From: Dyadobacter luteus
GTDB taxonomy: Bacteria > Bacteroidota > Bacteroidia > Cytophagales > Spirosomataceae
DNA length: 64,000 bases
Assembly (NCBI RefSeq): GCF_003383615.1
Contig: NZ_QNUL01000004.1
Coordinates: 62,001-126,000 of the forward strand
Reading direction: 5' to 3'
Part shown: in pieces, positions 49,377 to 58,334 of the stretch
Layout: each line of letters begins with the position of its first letter
Position numbering within the stretch: position 1 is the first letter of the stretch
Made by a program: the position numbers and the translations under genes
The notes under the pieces: generated by a model
Databases searched by the model: none
Told to the model about the DNA's origin: nothing
Seen by the model: the letters and a program-made list of their open reading frames with translations, nothing else

Positions 49377-51770
49377 ATGAAAATCCTTTTGCTACCCCTG
49401 ACCTTCGTTATCCTGTCATTTTCTAAGTTGTATGCACAACAGGATGCCATTATCTCCGGAAAATTACTGGACGCCGATAAAAATCCTGTCCTGTTTGCCA
49501 ACGTAGCCTTATTTAAAAGTGCCGACTCTACGTTAGCAGGTGGCCTGGCATCTGACGAAAATGGTGTTTTTAAGATACCTGCCAAGCCCGGTAATTATTA
49601 TCTGAGAATCTCCTATCTCGCTATGGCCGAGAAAATTGTCCCCAATGTTAAGGTCGTATCCGGCAATGTGGATCTGGGGACTATTTCTCTTAAAGCTGAT
49701 GCAAAAGTGCTGGACGAGCTCGTTGTAAAAGGCGAGAAAAGCCAGATGGAGCTACAACTGGATAAAAGGGTTTTTAATATCGGAAAAGATCTTAGTAATA
49801 TAGGCGGAAGTGCTTCGGATGTCCTTAACAATATGCCGTCTGTGACCGTAGATGTAGATGGGAACGTGGCTCTTCGGGGAAGCGGTAACGTACGGATTTT
49901 GATTGATGGAAAGCAGTCCGGAATGGTGGGGATGAATCCTGTGGAAGCTCTCAAACAGATACCAAGTGATTTGATCGAAAGTATTGAAATTATCACCAAT
50001 CCTTCGTCACGATATGATGCGGAAGGAGAAGTGGGTATTCTCAATATTGTAATGAAAAAAAATATCCGGTATGGTCTCAACGGATCATTTACCGGGACCG
50101 CGGGCTATCCTGCTAATCTTGGAGGTTCGTTTAATATTAATTATCGCAAGGAGAAAATCAACCTGATTGCCAGTTATGGGCACCTTTATCGGGAGGGCCC
50201 CGGACGTGGCAGCTCCCGGCAGGAATATACAAGTGCGGATACAAGCTTTGTGTACGAGCAAAAAACAGACAGAACACGTGGAGGATATTCCAATAACTTC
50301 ACGGTAGGAATGGATTACTTTTTTAACAAGCACAATACGCTCACAGGTACACTTTCCTACCGTAATTCTCAAAATTCCAATAGCTCCAGACTGGAATACA
50401 AAGATTTTGATTTCAATAATAATCTGACAAGAACTGTTGTAAGAACAGAAGAAGAAAACGAGCCAAGAACCAATGTTGAAGCTGCACTGAGCTACAGAAA
50501 GACTTTTGATAAAAAGGGGCAGAGCCTTAGCTTTGATGCCAAATATATTATCAGTGATGAAACCGAGGCATCAAGATATAATGAGGGAAGTATAGGAGAA
50601 GGAAATAGTCTTGTGCAACGCTCATTCAATACAGAAGATGAGAAAAACTGGCTGTTTCAGCTTGATTACATCCATCCTTTCGCGAAAAACGGTAAGTTGG
50701 AAGCAGGTTTGAAGAGCAGTACAAGGTTGCTGGATAATGACTTTTCGGTACATCAGCAAAATGCACAGATGAACTGGATTATTCTTCCGGATTTCGATAA
50801 CAGGCTGGCTTACGATGAGAAAATTCATGCCGCCTATCTGATGGCAAGTAATCAGTTTGGGAAATTCTTTGTCCAGGGTGGTTTACGTGGGGAATATTCA
50901 GATATTTTGACAGAGCTGAAAAAGACCAATGAGGTCAATCACCGCAAATACTTCAATCTTTTTCCAAGTCTTCATTTATCCTATAAATTGGAAGATGCCC
51001 AGACCCTGCAACTTAGCTATAGTTACAGGCTAAGCCGTCCTGGTTTTCGGGACTTGCTACCGTTCTCTAGTTTTAGCGATTCAAGAGTTTTCCGCTCCGG
51101 AAATCCGTTGCTCAACCCGGAATTTACACACTCTCTGGAGGCGGGTCATTTGCTGAATATGGAAAAAGGATCGCTGCTGTCAAGTGTTTATTATCGCCGT
51201 CGGCTCGGGGTTGTTGAAAATATTACAACTGTTGACTCCACTGGATTTACCCGTATTATGCCGGTCAATCTTTCCACCGGAAATGCCTACGGTATGGAAT
51301 TTAATCTTACCTATGACCCATTTAACTGGTGGAAGTGGACTGCTAATGCCAACCTTTTCAGAGCTGTGAATGAAGGGGTTTATGCTGACAGGGTATTGCG
51401 TAGTGATACGTACACATGGACAGGCCGGATTTCATCCAGAGTTACTCTGTTTAAAAATATCGATTTTCAGTCATCATTTAATTACCGTGCTCCCCGCAAG
51501 ACAACCCAGGGAAGAGACCTATCTCAATATTTTATCGATCTTGGTTTATCAAGGGATATTCTGAAAGGCAGAGGGACAATAACAGCTAGTGTAAGGGATT
51601 TGATGAATTCAAGAATGCAGAGACGTATCGTTGAAAACGAGGGCTACTATTCCAAATCTGAATTTCAGTGGCGTGCAAGGCAGTTCATTGTAACTTTTTC
51701 GTACCGTTTGAACCGCTCTAAAGAGAAAGAACGCGGAGAGAACAGAGATGACATGGGGGATGAACAATGA
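49377..51770 (+). CDS. TonB-dependent receptor-like outer-membrane protein
   Basis: 797 residues. The signal peptide ends near YAQ (about residue 21). A carboxypeptidase-regulatory domain follows (ISGKLLDADKNPVLFANVALFK, LGTISLKADAKVLDELVVKG). The plug includes LNNMPSVTVDVDGNVALRGSGNVRILIDGK, with the usual IPSDLIESIEIITNPSSRYDAEG; then a long barrel with an OMP beta-barrel-type C-terminus. The substrate is unknown. No SusD-like partner lies beside it. It has no tightly linked partner gene. Confidence 0.9.
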   Translation: MKILLLPLTFVILSFSKLYAQQDAIISGKLLDADKNPVLFANVALFKSADSTLAGGLASDENGVFKIPAKPGNYYLRISYLAMAEKIVPNVKVVSGNVDLGTISLKADAKVLDELVVKGEKSQMELQLDKRVFNIGKDLSNIGGSASDVLNNMPSVTVDVDGNVALRGSGNVRILIDGKQSGMVGMNPVEALKQIPSDLIESIEIITNPSSRYDAEGEVGILNIVMKKNIRYGLNGSFTGTAGYPANLGGSFNINYRKEKINLIASYGHLYREGPGRGSSRQEYTSADTSFVYEQKTDRTRGGYSNNFTVGMDYFFNKHNTLTGTLSYRNSQNSNSSRLEYKDFDFNNNLTRTVVRTEEENEPRTNVEAALSYRKTFDKKGQSLSFDAKYIISDETEASRYNEGSIGEGNSLVQRSFNTEDEKNWLFQLDYIHPFAKNGKLEAGLKSSTRLLDNDFSVHQQNAQMNWIILPDFDNRLAYDEKIHAAYLMASNQFGKFFVQGGLRGEYSDILTELKKTNEVNHRKYFNLFPSLHLSYKLEDAQTLQLSYSYRLSRPGFRDLLPFSSFSDSRVFRSGNPLLNPEFTHSLEAGHLLNMEKGSLLSSVYYRRRLGVVENITTVDSTGFTRIMPVNLSTGNAYGMEFNLTYDPFNWWKWTANANLFRAVNEGVYADRVLRSDTYTWTGRISSRVTLFKNIDFQSSFNYRAPRKTTQGRDLSQYFIDLGLSRDILKGRGTITASVRDLMNSRMQRRIVENEGYYSKSEFQWRARQFIVTFSYRLNRSKEKERGENRDDMGDEQ

Positions 51771-51788
51771 TTCTAACCGCTAAACTGC

Positions 51789-51796
51789 TACCTTTG
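51789..51796 (+). promoter_or_regulatory. -7 box of the CvfB gene
   Basis: TACCTTTG is a perfect TAnnTTTG, 22 bases before the ATG at 51819 and right after the upstream stop. Confidence 0.6.
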
Positions 51797-51818
51797 CAGC
51801 TTAACATAGGAAAAGGAA

Positions 51819-52652
51819 ATGCTTTTTATAGGAAAATATAATCTTCTCACAATTGAGAGGGTGACAAGTGTCGGAATGTTTTTAAGTGAGGTCGAAGGCG
51901 AAGAAGTGCTTTTGCCGAACCAGTACCTGACCGACGAAATGCAGGTGGGGGACACGATCCGGGTTTTCGTTTATCTGGATTCTGAAGACAGACCAGTGGC
52001 AACTACAGAAACACCTAAAATTATTCGTAACGAATTTGCTTTCCTGGAAGTGAAAGACATTTCTGAATATGGTGCTTTTATGGATTGGGGGCTGATTAAA
52101 GATCTTTTTGTTCCTTTCCGCGAGCAAAGCGTTCCTATGAAATTGGGTGAATGGCATGTGGTATTCCTGTATCTGGACAATAAGTCTTCACGCTTGATCG
52201 CCTCGACAAAAATTGACCGTTTTCTGGAAAATGAAAGACTGACGGTTCAGGAGGGGGATGAAGTGGATTTACTCGTATGGCAGAAAACAGATTTAGGCTA
52301 CAATGCTATTGTAAACCAATATCACAAAGGATTGATCTATCACAACGAAGTATTCAGAGATCTGAAACCAGGAGATTCTCTCAAAGGTTATGTAAAAAAG
52401 ATTCGTCCTGAAAATAAGCTGGACATCAGCTTACAAAAAGCAGGGGGGGAGCATATTGAACCGAGTGCGCAGCAGATTTTGTCTGAGCTGAAAAGGGCCG
52501 GTGGTTTTCTGAATTTGTCTGATACAAGTTCACCTGAGGATATTTACAGAGTTTTCCAGATCAGTAAAAAAGTATTTAAGAAGGCAATTGGAGGACTTTA
52601 CAAGCAAGGTATTGTCCGCATCGCAGATGAGGGGATTTACCTTATCAAATAG
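51819..52652 (+). CDS. CvfB-like S1-domain RNA-binding protein
   Basis: 277 residues. Repeated S1-like segments occur (YGAFMDWGLIKDLFVPFREQ, VNQYHKGLIYHNEVF, GYVKKIRPENKLDISLQ) and the C-terminus is a winged-helix-like domain (AQQILSELKRAGGFLNL, QISKKVFKKAIGGLYKQGIV). That is the CvfB layout: three S1 modules plus a winged helix, RNA-binding, linked to virulence or stress control in other species. The start is supported by the -7 box just upstream. A very strong bidirectional terminator follows. Confidence 0.93.
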   Translation: MLFIGKYNLLTIERVTSVGMFLSEVEGEEVLLPNQYLTDEMQVGDTIRVFVYLDSEDRPVATTETPKIIRNEFAFLEVKDISEYGAFMDWGLIKDLFVPFREQSVPMKLGEWHVVFLYLDNKSSRLIASTKIDRFLENERLTVQEGDEVDLLVWQKTDLGYNAIVNQYHKGLIYHNEVFRDLKPGDSLKGYVKKIRPENKLDISLQKAGGEHIEPSAQQILSELKRAGGFLNLSDTSSPEDIYRVFQISKKVFKKAIGGLYKQGIVRIADEGIYLIK

Positions 52653-52667
52653 ATTTTAGTAAGTTGT

Positions 52668-52715
52668 AAAAAGGCGCGTCCCGACAGATACTCTCTGCCG
52701 GGACGCGCCTTTTTT
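52668..52715. terminator. Bidirectional terminator
   Basis: The arm 52668-52683 (AAAAAGGCGCGTCCCG) pairs with 52699-52714, and the inner CAGA/TCTG arms extend it. It ends in T-runs in both directions, between convergent cvfB and the amidohydrolase operon. Confidence 0.9.
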
Positions 52716-52727
52716 ACTTCAATGGCT

Positions 52728-54050
52728 TTATTTTTTGCCATATTTATCTTTATACTTTTCGTAAAGACGTTTTTGCTTATCGTCAAGATTAACCTTTCCA
52801 CCTTTGATGAAAACCATCTCCACGTCATTGCCACGCATATCCAGGATATCGCCCTGAGATACAAGGAAAGAAGCATGTTTACCTTTTTCGAGCGTACCTA
52901 TTTGCTTGTCGGCGCCGATGATTTCAGCTGCGTTGCGGGTAATAAACTGTAGCGCTTCTTCGCTGCTTATGTTTCCGAATCCTGAAGAAGTACCTGCCAG
53001 AAATGCCAGGTTCCGTGTTCTCCACCATTCGTCTGCATAGGTTACAGCGACTTTTACACCTGCTTTATGAAGCAAACCTGGTAGTTCGTAAGGCAGATAT
53101 ACATTTTCATCCACACGGCCCGGCAGTCTGTGTGTTGGATTAAGTACTACCGGAATCTGATTTTCTTTCAAAAATGCAGCTACCTTGTAAGACTCATCTC
53201 CACCAACGATCACGATTTTTTGTACACCTGCAGCCTTGGCGAATTTAACCGACTCAACAATGTCTTTCGCATAATCAGCACGGATGTACAGATTAGCAGA
53301 GCCATTGAACAAAGGTTTCATAGCTGCCAGGCGAAGATTTATAGGTGAAGGATCTTTCAGGTCAGCATACGCTTTTGCATCAGCGAATACACCACTGAAT
53401 TTGTCGATCACTTCCTGGCGCTTCTCGTTGCGTTTCATGGTTACAGAGAAATCTTCAAAGTTGAAGCTTCTTGCCAGAAATGAAGGCCAGTTGATCCAGA
53501 TACCATCATCTTTTTTCAGCACAGCATCTTCCCAATTCCATCCATCTGTATAAAAAACAGAAGATGAGCCTGAAACAATACCTCCCTGTGGAACAGCCTG
53601 AGAGAGCAAAATTCCATTGCCTCTCAGCGTTGGAATCACTTCTGAATCTGTATTATAGGCTACAAGAGATCTGATATGTGGATTTATCTCACCTATTTCA
53701 TTGAAATCCAGCGTGGCGCGTACCGATGCAATCTCCTGAATACCAACTGTAGTGTTGAGTGAAATGATACCGGGGAAAATGTGCTTTCCTTTAACATCAA
53801 TTACCTCCGCACCTGAAGTATTTCCCGAACCTGCAGGTCCTACCTGTGTAATGATCCCTTTGTCAAAAGCGATCACACCATTTTCGATCACCTGTCCGTT
53901 GCCGGTGTGGATCGTCGCGCCGGTCAGTACGATCGGTTTGGTCTGTGGTGCTGCCGGAGCCGGGTTCTGAGCATGGGCAAAATGTGCTGTTACAGCCACC
54001 ATTGCCGCCAAAACCGCCCGGTTGAATATATTGTTTTTCTTTTTTGTCAT
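52728..54050 (-). CDS. Amidohydrolase-fold protein lacking the HxH motif
   Basis: A 440-residue exported protein; signal peptide cleaved near FAHAQ. The fold is clear (TGATIHTGNGQVIENG, VIDVKGKHIFPG; the C-terminal GNISSEEALQFITRNAAEIIGADKQIG). At the site where the metal motif DxHxH should be, the sequence reads IISLNTTVG: Ser97, Asn99 and Thr101 replace Asp, His, His. So catalysis by the normal binuclear mechanism is doubtful. It is cotranscribed with the double-domain amidohydrolase upstream (53-base gap), suggesting a shared complex or a binding role. Confidence 0.88.
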   Translation of the reverse strand: MTKKKNNIFNRAVLAAMVAVTAHFAHAQNPAPAAPQTKPIVLTGATIHTGNGQVIENGVIAFDKGIITQVGPAGSGNTSGAEVIDVKGKHIFPGIISLNTTVGIQEIASVRATLDFNEIGEINPHIRSLVAYNTDSEVIPTLRGNGILLSQAVPQGGIVSGSSSVFYTDGWNWEDAVLKKDDGIWINWPSFLARSFNFEDFSVTMKRNEKRQEVIDKFSGVFADAKAYADLKDPSPINLRLAAMKPLFNGSANLYIRADYAKDIVESVKFAKAAGVQKIVIVGGDESYKVAAFLKENQIPVVLNPTHRLPGRVDENVYLPYELPGLLHKAGVKVAVTYADEWWRTRNLAFLAGTSSGFGNISSEEALQFITRNAAEIIGADKQIGTLEKGKHASFLVSQGDILDMRGNDVEMVFIKGGKVNLDDKQKRLYEKYKDKYGKK

Positions 54051-54103
54051 TGTTTTGAAATTAACGGGAAGATTTTTTGAAAAACCTGTTCCTGATCCAT
54101 TGC

Positions 54104-57100
54104 TTATTTTTCCTCTGCATGTTCAGCATGAACTCCTACGATATCCTCGCAATGCCACATTCTTGGTTGTGCTCCCTGCGGGCGTTGTGTAGGTTTGCCT
54201 TCTGCCTTATCACTGAGCATTTTCTGAATCAGTCTTTCGCGCTCTACAGCCATTGTTTTCTGCTTATCTTCATCCTTTTTGCGATCAAAGTAAACTGTAC
54301 CTTCGATCATTGTAAATTCAGGACGTGCATAAACCGAAAGCGGATTCGCATTCCATAAAACAAGGTCGGCGTCTTTTCCAGCTTTCACACTTCCCAGTTT
54401 GTCGTCTACACGAAGCAATTTTGCAGGGTTAAGTGTTACCATTTTCCATGCATCTTCTTCAGGGACACCTCCGTAAGTGACGGTTTTAGCTGCTTCCTGG
54501 TTTAATCTGCGCGCCATTTCAGCATCATCCGAGTTGATGGCAACCGTTACGCCTTCATGGTACATCAGCGCAGCATTGTAAGGAATGGCTTCTTTCACCT
54601 CCATTTTATATGCCCACCAGTCGGCAAAGGTTGATCCGCCGATACCTCTTTCCTGCATTTTGTCAGCCAGCTTGTAACCTTCCAGAATGTGGGTAAATGT
54701 GTTGATCTTAAATTTCAAAGAATCTGCAACGCTCATCAGCATATTGATCTCCGACTGTACATAAGAGTGGCAGGTAATGAATCTTTCACTGGCAAGAATT
54801 TCAGCCAATGCATCCAGTTCCAGGTCTCTTCTTGGTGCTGTGCCAGTTTTTTTAGCGTTGAAAGTTTTCCAGTTTTGCGCGTATTCTTTTGCTCTGATAA
54901 AATGATCATAGAATACCTGCTCCACACCCATTCGGGTTTGCGGGAAACGTACGCGTGCCACGTCACCCCAGTTGGATTGTTTTACGTTTTCTCCAAGTGC
55001 AAATTTGATCGTTTTTGCCTGAGGAATCAGCATTTCTGACTGGTTAGCTCCCCATTTCAATTTGATCAATGCGCTTTGTCCTCCAATTGAGTTGGCAGAT
55101 CCGTGAAGCAGATGGGAAGTGGTAACACCACCAGCAAGCTGACGGTAAATATTGACGTCATCAGGGTTGATCACATCACTCATTCTTACCTCCGCAGAGC
55201 TGGTTTGTCCGCCTTCATTGATGGTAAACAATGCGATATGTGAGTGTTCGTCAATGATACCAGTTGTAAGGTGTTTGCCTGTACCGTCTACTGTTTTAGC
55301 GCCTGATGGTGCCGAAAGCGATTTGCCGATTTTAGCGATTTTACCGTTTTGTACCAATACGTCGGTGCCTTGCAGGATACCTTCTTTTTCGTTGGTCCAA
55401 ACCGTTGCATTTTTGATCAGTACAGTTTCAGCTTTTGGAAGCTCCTCGTTTCCGAATCCGGTGAACGGATAGACGATTTTGCCTGTTTCTGCCAGTTTTT
55501 TAGCAGCGGAATCTTTAGGTGCTGTTGCGGTATATTTTTCAGAAAGTGATGCTGACCAGGGAACTACGTTTCCATTAGGAAGCACGCCCTCACCGGTAAG
55601 ACCTTTCCCTGTAAACCAGCCTGTCAGACGAACATTTTCCTGACGTTTCTTATCAGGCTGATAAGTGATTGTCAGCAGTTCATTTGTCAATACAGCTTTA
55701 AGAGTAATTTTTACAGTATCCTGAAGAATCACCTTATACTCTGGTTTTTCTACAGTTCCTGAGATCTGGATTTTACCAGTCGGCTGATTGTTGATAGACA
55801 AAGCGTAAGTTCCGCGAATATCTGTAGCATTCAGAGGAGCAACAATGAATTTTTTGCCTTGTACCCAGTTTTCATAGATGATATTATCCTTGCTGAAAAG
55901 ATCGGTTGACGTAATCAGGAAGTTAGCAAGTAATCCGGCTTTCAGACTTCCTACCTGTCCTTCAGCTTTGATTAAACTTGCAGGAACGCTGGTCAATGCT
56001 TCCAGTGCTTTCTCCTTTGGCAATCCATATTCAATGGCTGTTCTCAGGTTTTTCCAGAAATCACCTTTGTTTTTGATGCCTGCTATCGTGAAAGCAAATG
56101 GTATGGAAGCCTTAGCTACTTCTGAAGCATTTTTAGGTGCAAGTTCCCAATGCTTAAGTTGCGTGATACTTACCAGATCGGCATCCCATGGATCAGCTAC
56201 GTCATAAGCTTCGGGGAATTGCAAAGGCAGAATCAATGGCGCTTTTGTTGCTTTGATTTCATCCAGTCGCTGGTATTCATCTCCGCCACCGCGAATAATA
56301 TATTGTATTCCGAATTCGTCACCGATTTTGTCGGCACGAAGTACACTATACTTATCATTCGTTTCAAAAATCGATGGCAAGCCTTTCAGGCTATTGAATG
56401 CATCAAGCGAAAGATTTTTTTCTTGTGTTTTTCCGCTTTTGCCATACCAGTCTGCATCATAATAATTCTGACGAAGCAAAGCCACAATGCCCATTCCTGA
56501 AGAAGGATATGTCTGCGTTGAGGTTCCTTTGCTGAAAGAGAAGTGCGAAGATGCTTTTCCATTAATGATTGCCTTGTTGGCGGATTCATCTGTGAGCGTC
56601 AGAAGTGCGCCGCTTCCTCTTACGATACCGTCGTGGGAGTGACTCAGTACAGTACCAAACCCGATTTTACGAAGGTCTTCTGCTTTTCTTGCATCCGGTG
56701 TGAAAAGAGTAGCAGCCTCGTTTTCAGGTTGAATGGCCTGATTCCAGCCAAAGGCTCCTTTTTTATTTGATTCCAGCTGCGGAGTAGCTCTGCCGCCGCC
56801 TGCTCTGCGTTCGGTTTTTACATCTGGCATACCGTAATCTGAATCAAGATCAATCAGAGAAGGATAGATGTACTTGCCTTTCAGGTCAATAACAACGGTT
56901 CCGGAAGGGATTTTTACTTGTTTGTTTACTTCTTTGATCAGCCCGTTTTCAATGAGAAGTGTTCCATTTTGGATTGTAGTTTTTGAGTCTACTACAATGT
57001 TGGCGTTGGTGAATGCGTAACGGCCGGAGCGCTCATCGTAAGCTCCGTTTCTTGGGAAAGTTTCCTGCCCGTAAGACAGTACACTTACTGTTAGAAAAGC

Positions 57101-57127
57101 CATTACCGTTGATAGTCGTCTTATCAT
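54104..57127 (-). CDS. Two-domain amidohydrolase, one intact and one degenerate site
   Basis: A 1007-residue exported protein from the ATG at 57127, where a signal peptide (MIRRLSTVMAFL, cleaved near YGQ) begins. The longer frame from 57220 lacks this. The first amidohydrolase domain (about 35-430) has LIDLDSDYG at the metal site: both His are Asp (Asp95, Asp97). A linker with beta-rich DUF-like sequence (430-560) follows. The second domain (about 565-950) has an intact metal set: DEHSH (His628, His630), CHSYV (His787), THILEG (His813) and INSDDAE (Asp867/868). Its substrate is unknown. It is in one operon with the 440-residue protein. Confidence 0.9.
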   Translation of the reverse strand: MIRRLSTVMAFLTVSVLSYGQETFPRNGAYDERSGRYAFTNANIVVDSKTTIQNGTLLIENGLIKEVNKQVKIPSGTVVIDLKGKYIYPSLIDLDSDYGMPDVKTERRAGGGRATPQLESNKKGAFGWNQAIQPENEAATLFTPDARKAEDLRKIGFGTVLSHSHDGIVRGSGALLTLTDESANKAIINGKASSHFSFSKGTSTQTYPSSGMGIVALLRQNYYDADWYGKSGKTQEKNLSLDAFNSLKGLPSIFETNDKYSVLRADKIGDEFGIQYIIRGGGDEYQRLDEIKATKAPLILPLQFPEAYDVADPWDADLVSITQLKHWELAPKNASEVAKASIPFAFTIAGIKNKGDFWKNLRTAIEYGLPKEKALEALTSVPASLIKAEGQVGSLKAGLLANFLITSTDLFSKDNIIYENWVQGKKFIVAPLNATDIRGTYALSINNQPTGKIQISGTVEKPEYKVILQDTVKITLKAVLTNELLTITYQPDKKRQENVRLTGWFTGKGLTGEGVLPNGNVVPWSASLSEKYTATAPKDSAAKKLAETGKIVYPFTGFGNEELPKAETVLIKNATVWTNEKEGILQGTDVLVQNGKIAKIGKSLSAPSGAKTVDGTGKHLTTGIIDEHSHIALFTINEGGQTSSAEVRMSDVINPDDVNIYRQLAGGVTTSHLLHGSANSIGGQSALIKLKWGANQSEMLIPQAKTIKFALGENVKQSNWGDVARVRFPQTRMGVEQVFYDHFIRAKEYAQNWKTFNAKKTGTAPRRDLELDALAEILASERFITCHSYVQSEINMLMSVADSLKFKINTFTHILEGYKLADKMQERGIGGSTFADWWAYKMEVKEAIPYNAALMYHEGVTVAINSDDAEMARRLNQEAAKTVTYGGVPEEDAWKMVTLNPAKLLRVDDKLGSVKAGKDADLVLWNANPLSVYARPEFTMIEGTVYFDRKKDEDKQKTMAVERERLIQKMLSDKAEGKPTQRPQGAQPRMWHCEDIVGVHAEHAEEK

Positions 57128-57296
57128 ATGGTGTTGGTTTATAAATATAATCAGTGTTACAATATACAATGAAAAATATAAAGAATCCGTGTTGATGCAG
57201 CCATTCGGGAGAACATACAATTGCCCCGTGGAATTTTTATGTATCTTGGTTTTTTTGCATCTTGTGCAGCTTCTTTTAACTGTATTATTTGATTTA

Positions 57297-57602
57297 ATGA
57301 TGACTTTCGAACAATTTACTCAATCCCTTTCTTTGGATACACTGCCGGCGGAGCTGCCGGTTTTGCTTCAGGCTTTATGGTATGATGGAAAGGGCGATTG
57401 GGAAGCAGCTCATAATATTGCACAAAGCCGTGAAGGCACAAGGGGGTATGATCGTTTGCATGCATATCTTCATCGGGTGGAAGGGGATGAGTGGAATGCT
57501 GGTTATTGGTACCGTCGTGCGGGAGCAAAAGTTTTCAGAGGCTCATTAAAAGAGGAGTGGACTGAACTGGTTCACGAGTTGTTGGCAGGTAAAGAATTAT
57601 AA
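57297..57602 (+). CDS. Small conserved protein of unknown function
   Basis: 101 residues from the ATG at 57297 (57300 is an equal alternative); the longer frame from 57189 has a poor hydrophobic extension and overlaps the promoter area of the amidohydrolase. Conserved-looking features are LLQALWYDGKGDWEAAHNIAQ and LHAYLHRVEGDEWNAGYWYRRAG, a tryptophan-, histidine- and aspartate-rich pattern. I recall similar sequences in many proteobacteria and Bacteroidota but no function. It is monocistronic and not in the amidohydrolase operon; cytoplasmic. Confidence 0.75.
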   Translation: MMTFEQFTQSLSLDTLPAELPVLLQALWYDGKGDWEAAHNIAQSREGTRGYDRLHAYLHRVEGDEWNAGYWYRRAGAKVFRGSLKEEWTELVHELLAGKEL

Positions 57603-57704
57603 GTTATTAAGCTTATTTGATTTTTATATAAGTCTTTTTGCTTATATGTATCAATTATAAGGTTTTTATCTTATATTTATCCGCAAGATATAAACCTGTT
57701 GAAC

Positions 57705-58334
57705 ATGATTGCAGTTGTTATTGCCGATATGGTGAATTCCACCAGGTTTCCGCGACCTGATGTGATCAGATGGCTATATGACCTGGTGGCAGATCTAAGC
57801 TTACATCCTGGTTTTAACTGGATTCTGCCGCCTGAAATTTACAGAGGGGACAGCTTTCAGGCTGTATTGCAGTCGCCGGCAGATGCTTTGGAAATGGCTA
57901 TACTGGCCAGGGCACTTTTTCGCAAAAATCATAAAAATACGGATTTGCGAATTGCAATCGGTATCGGGGATGGGGAAGAAATGACAACACGCGCGGGTAC
58001 TTCGGATGGTGAAGCCTTCCGTTTGTCGGGGCATTTGGCGGATCATATCCGGGAGCATAAGGCCAGAATTGGCATCGCCCTTCCGGTATCGTCCGTTGTT
58101 CTTGATGCAACACTGAATTTACTGGAAGCAATTATTGAGGACTGGACTGTAGCGCAAAGTGAGGTAGTTGCAGCCATCCTTCGGACAGGAAATGTAACCG
58201 AAATTGCAGGGCAGTTGTCTATAAGTCAATCGGCTGTAAGTCAAAGGCTTTCATCTGCAAAATGGTGGGCGGTAAAAAGCGTACTTGAAGCATTCCCGGA
58301 GCAAATAGATTTATATCTTAAAGAAGAACAATGA
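57705..58334 (+). CDS. SatD-like protein: cyclase-type fold plus HTH
   Basis: 209 residues from the ATG at 57705. VVIADMVNST (Asp8) resembles the VLFADIVGST metal-binding strand of class III nucleotidyl cyclases; EIYRGDSFQAVLQSPADALEM (Asp49) and LRIAIGIGDGE resemble the following strands, and SDGEAFRLSG lies where cyclases have an Asn-x-x-x-Arg transition-state pair, which is not conserved. This suggests a SatD-family, cyclase-like but probably inactive domain. The C-terminus, NVTEIAGQLSISQSAVSQRLSSAKW (163-190), is a helix-turn-helix. It overlaps the DUF3307 gene by 4 bases. Confidence 0.75.
   Translation: MIAVVIADMVNSTRFPRPDVIRWLYDLVADLSLHPGFNWILPPEIYRGDSFQAVLQSPADALEMAILARALFRKNHKNTDLRIAIGIGDGEEMTTRAGTSDGEAFRLSGHLADHIREHKARIGIALPVSSVVLDATLNLLEAIIEDWTVAQSEVVAAILRTGNVTEIAGQLSISQSAVSQRLSSAKWWAVKSVLEAFPEQIDLYLKEEQ

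Noticed and set aside
54689..55039. 116-codon plus-strand frame
   Set aside because: Antisense to the large amidohydrolase gene, whose reading frame has intact catalytic motifs.
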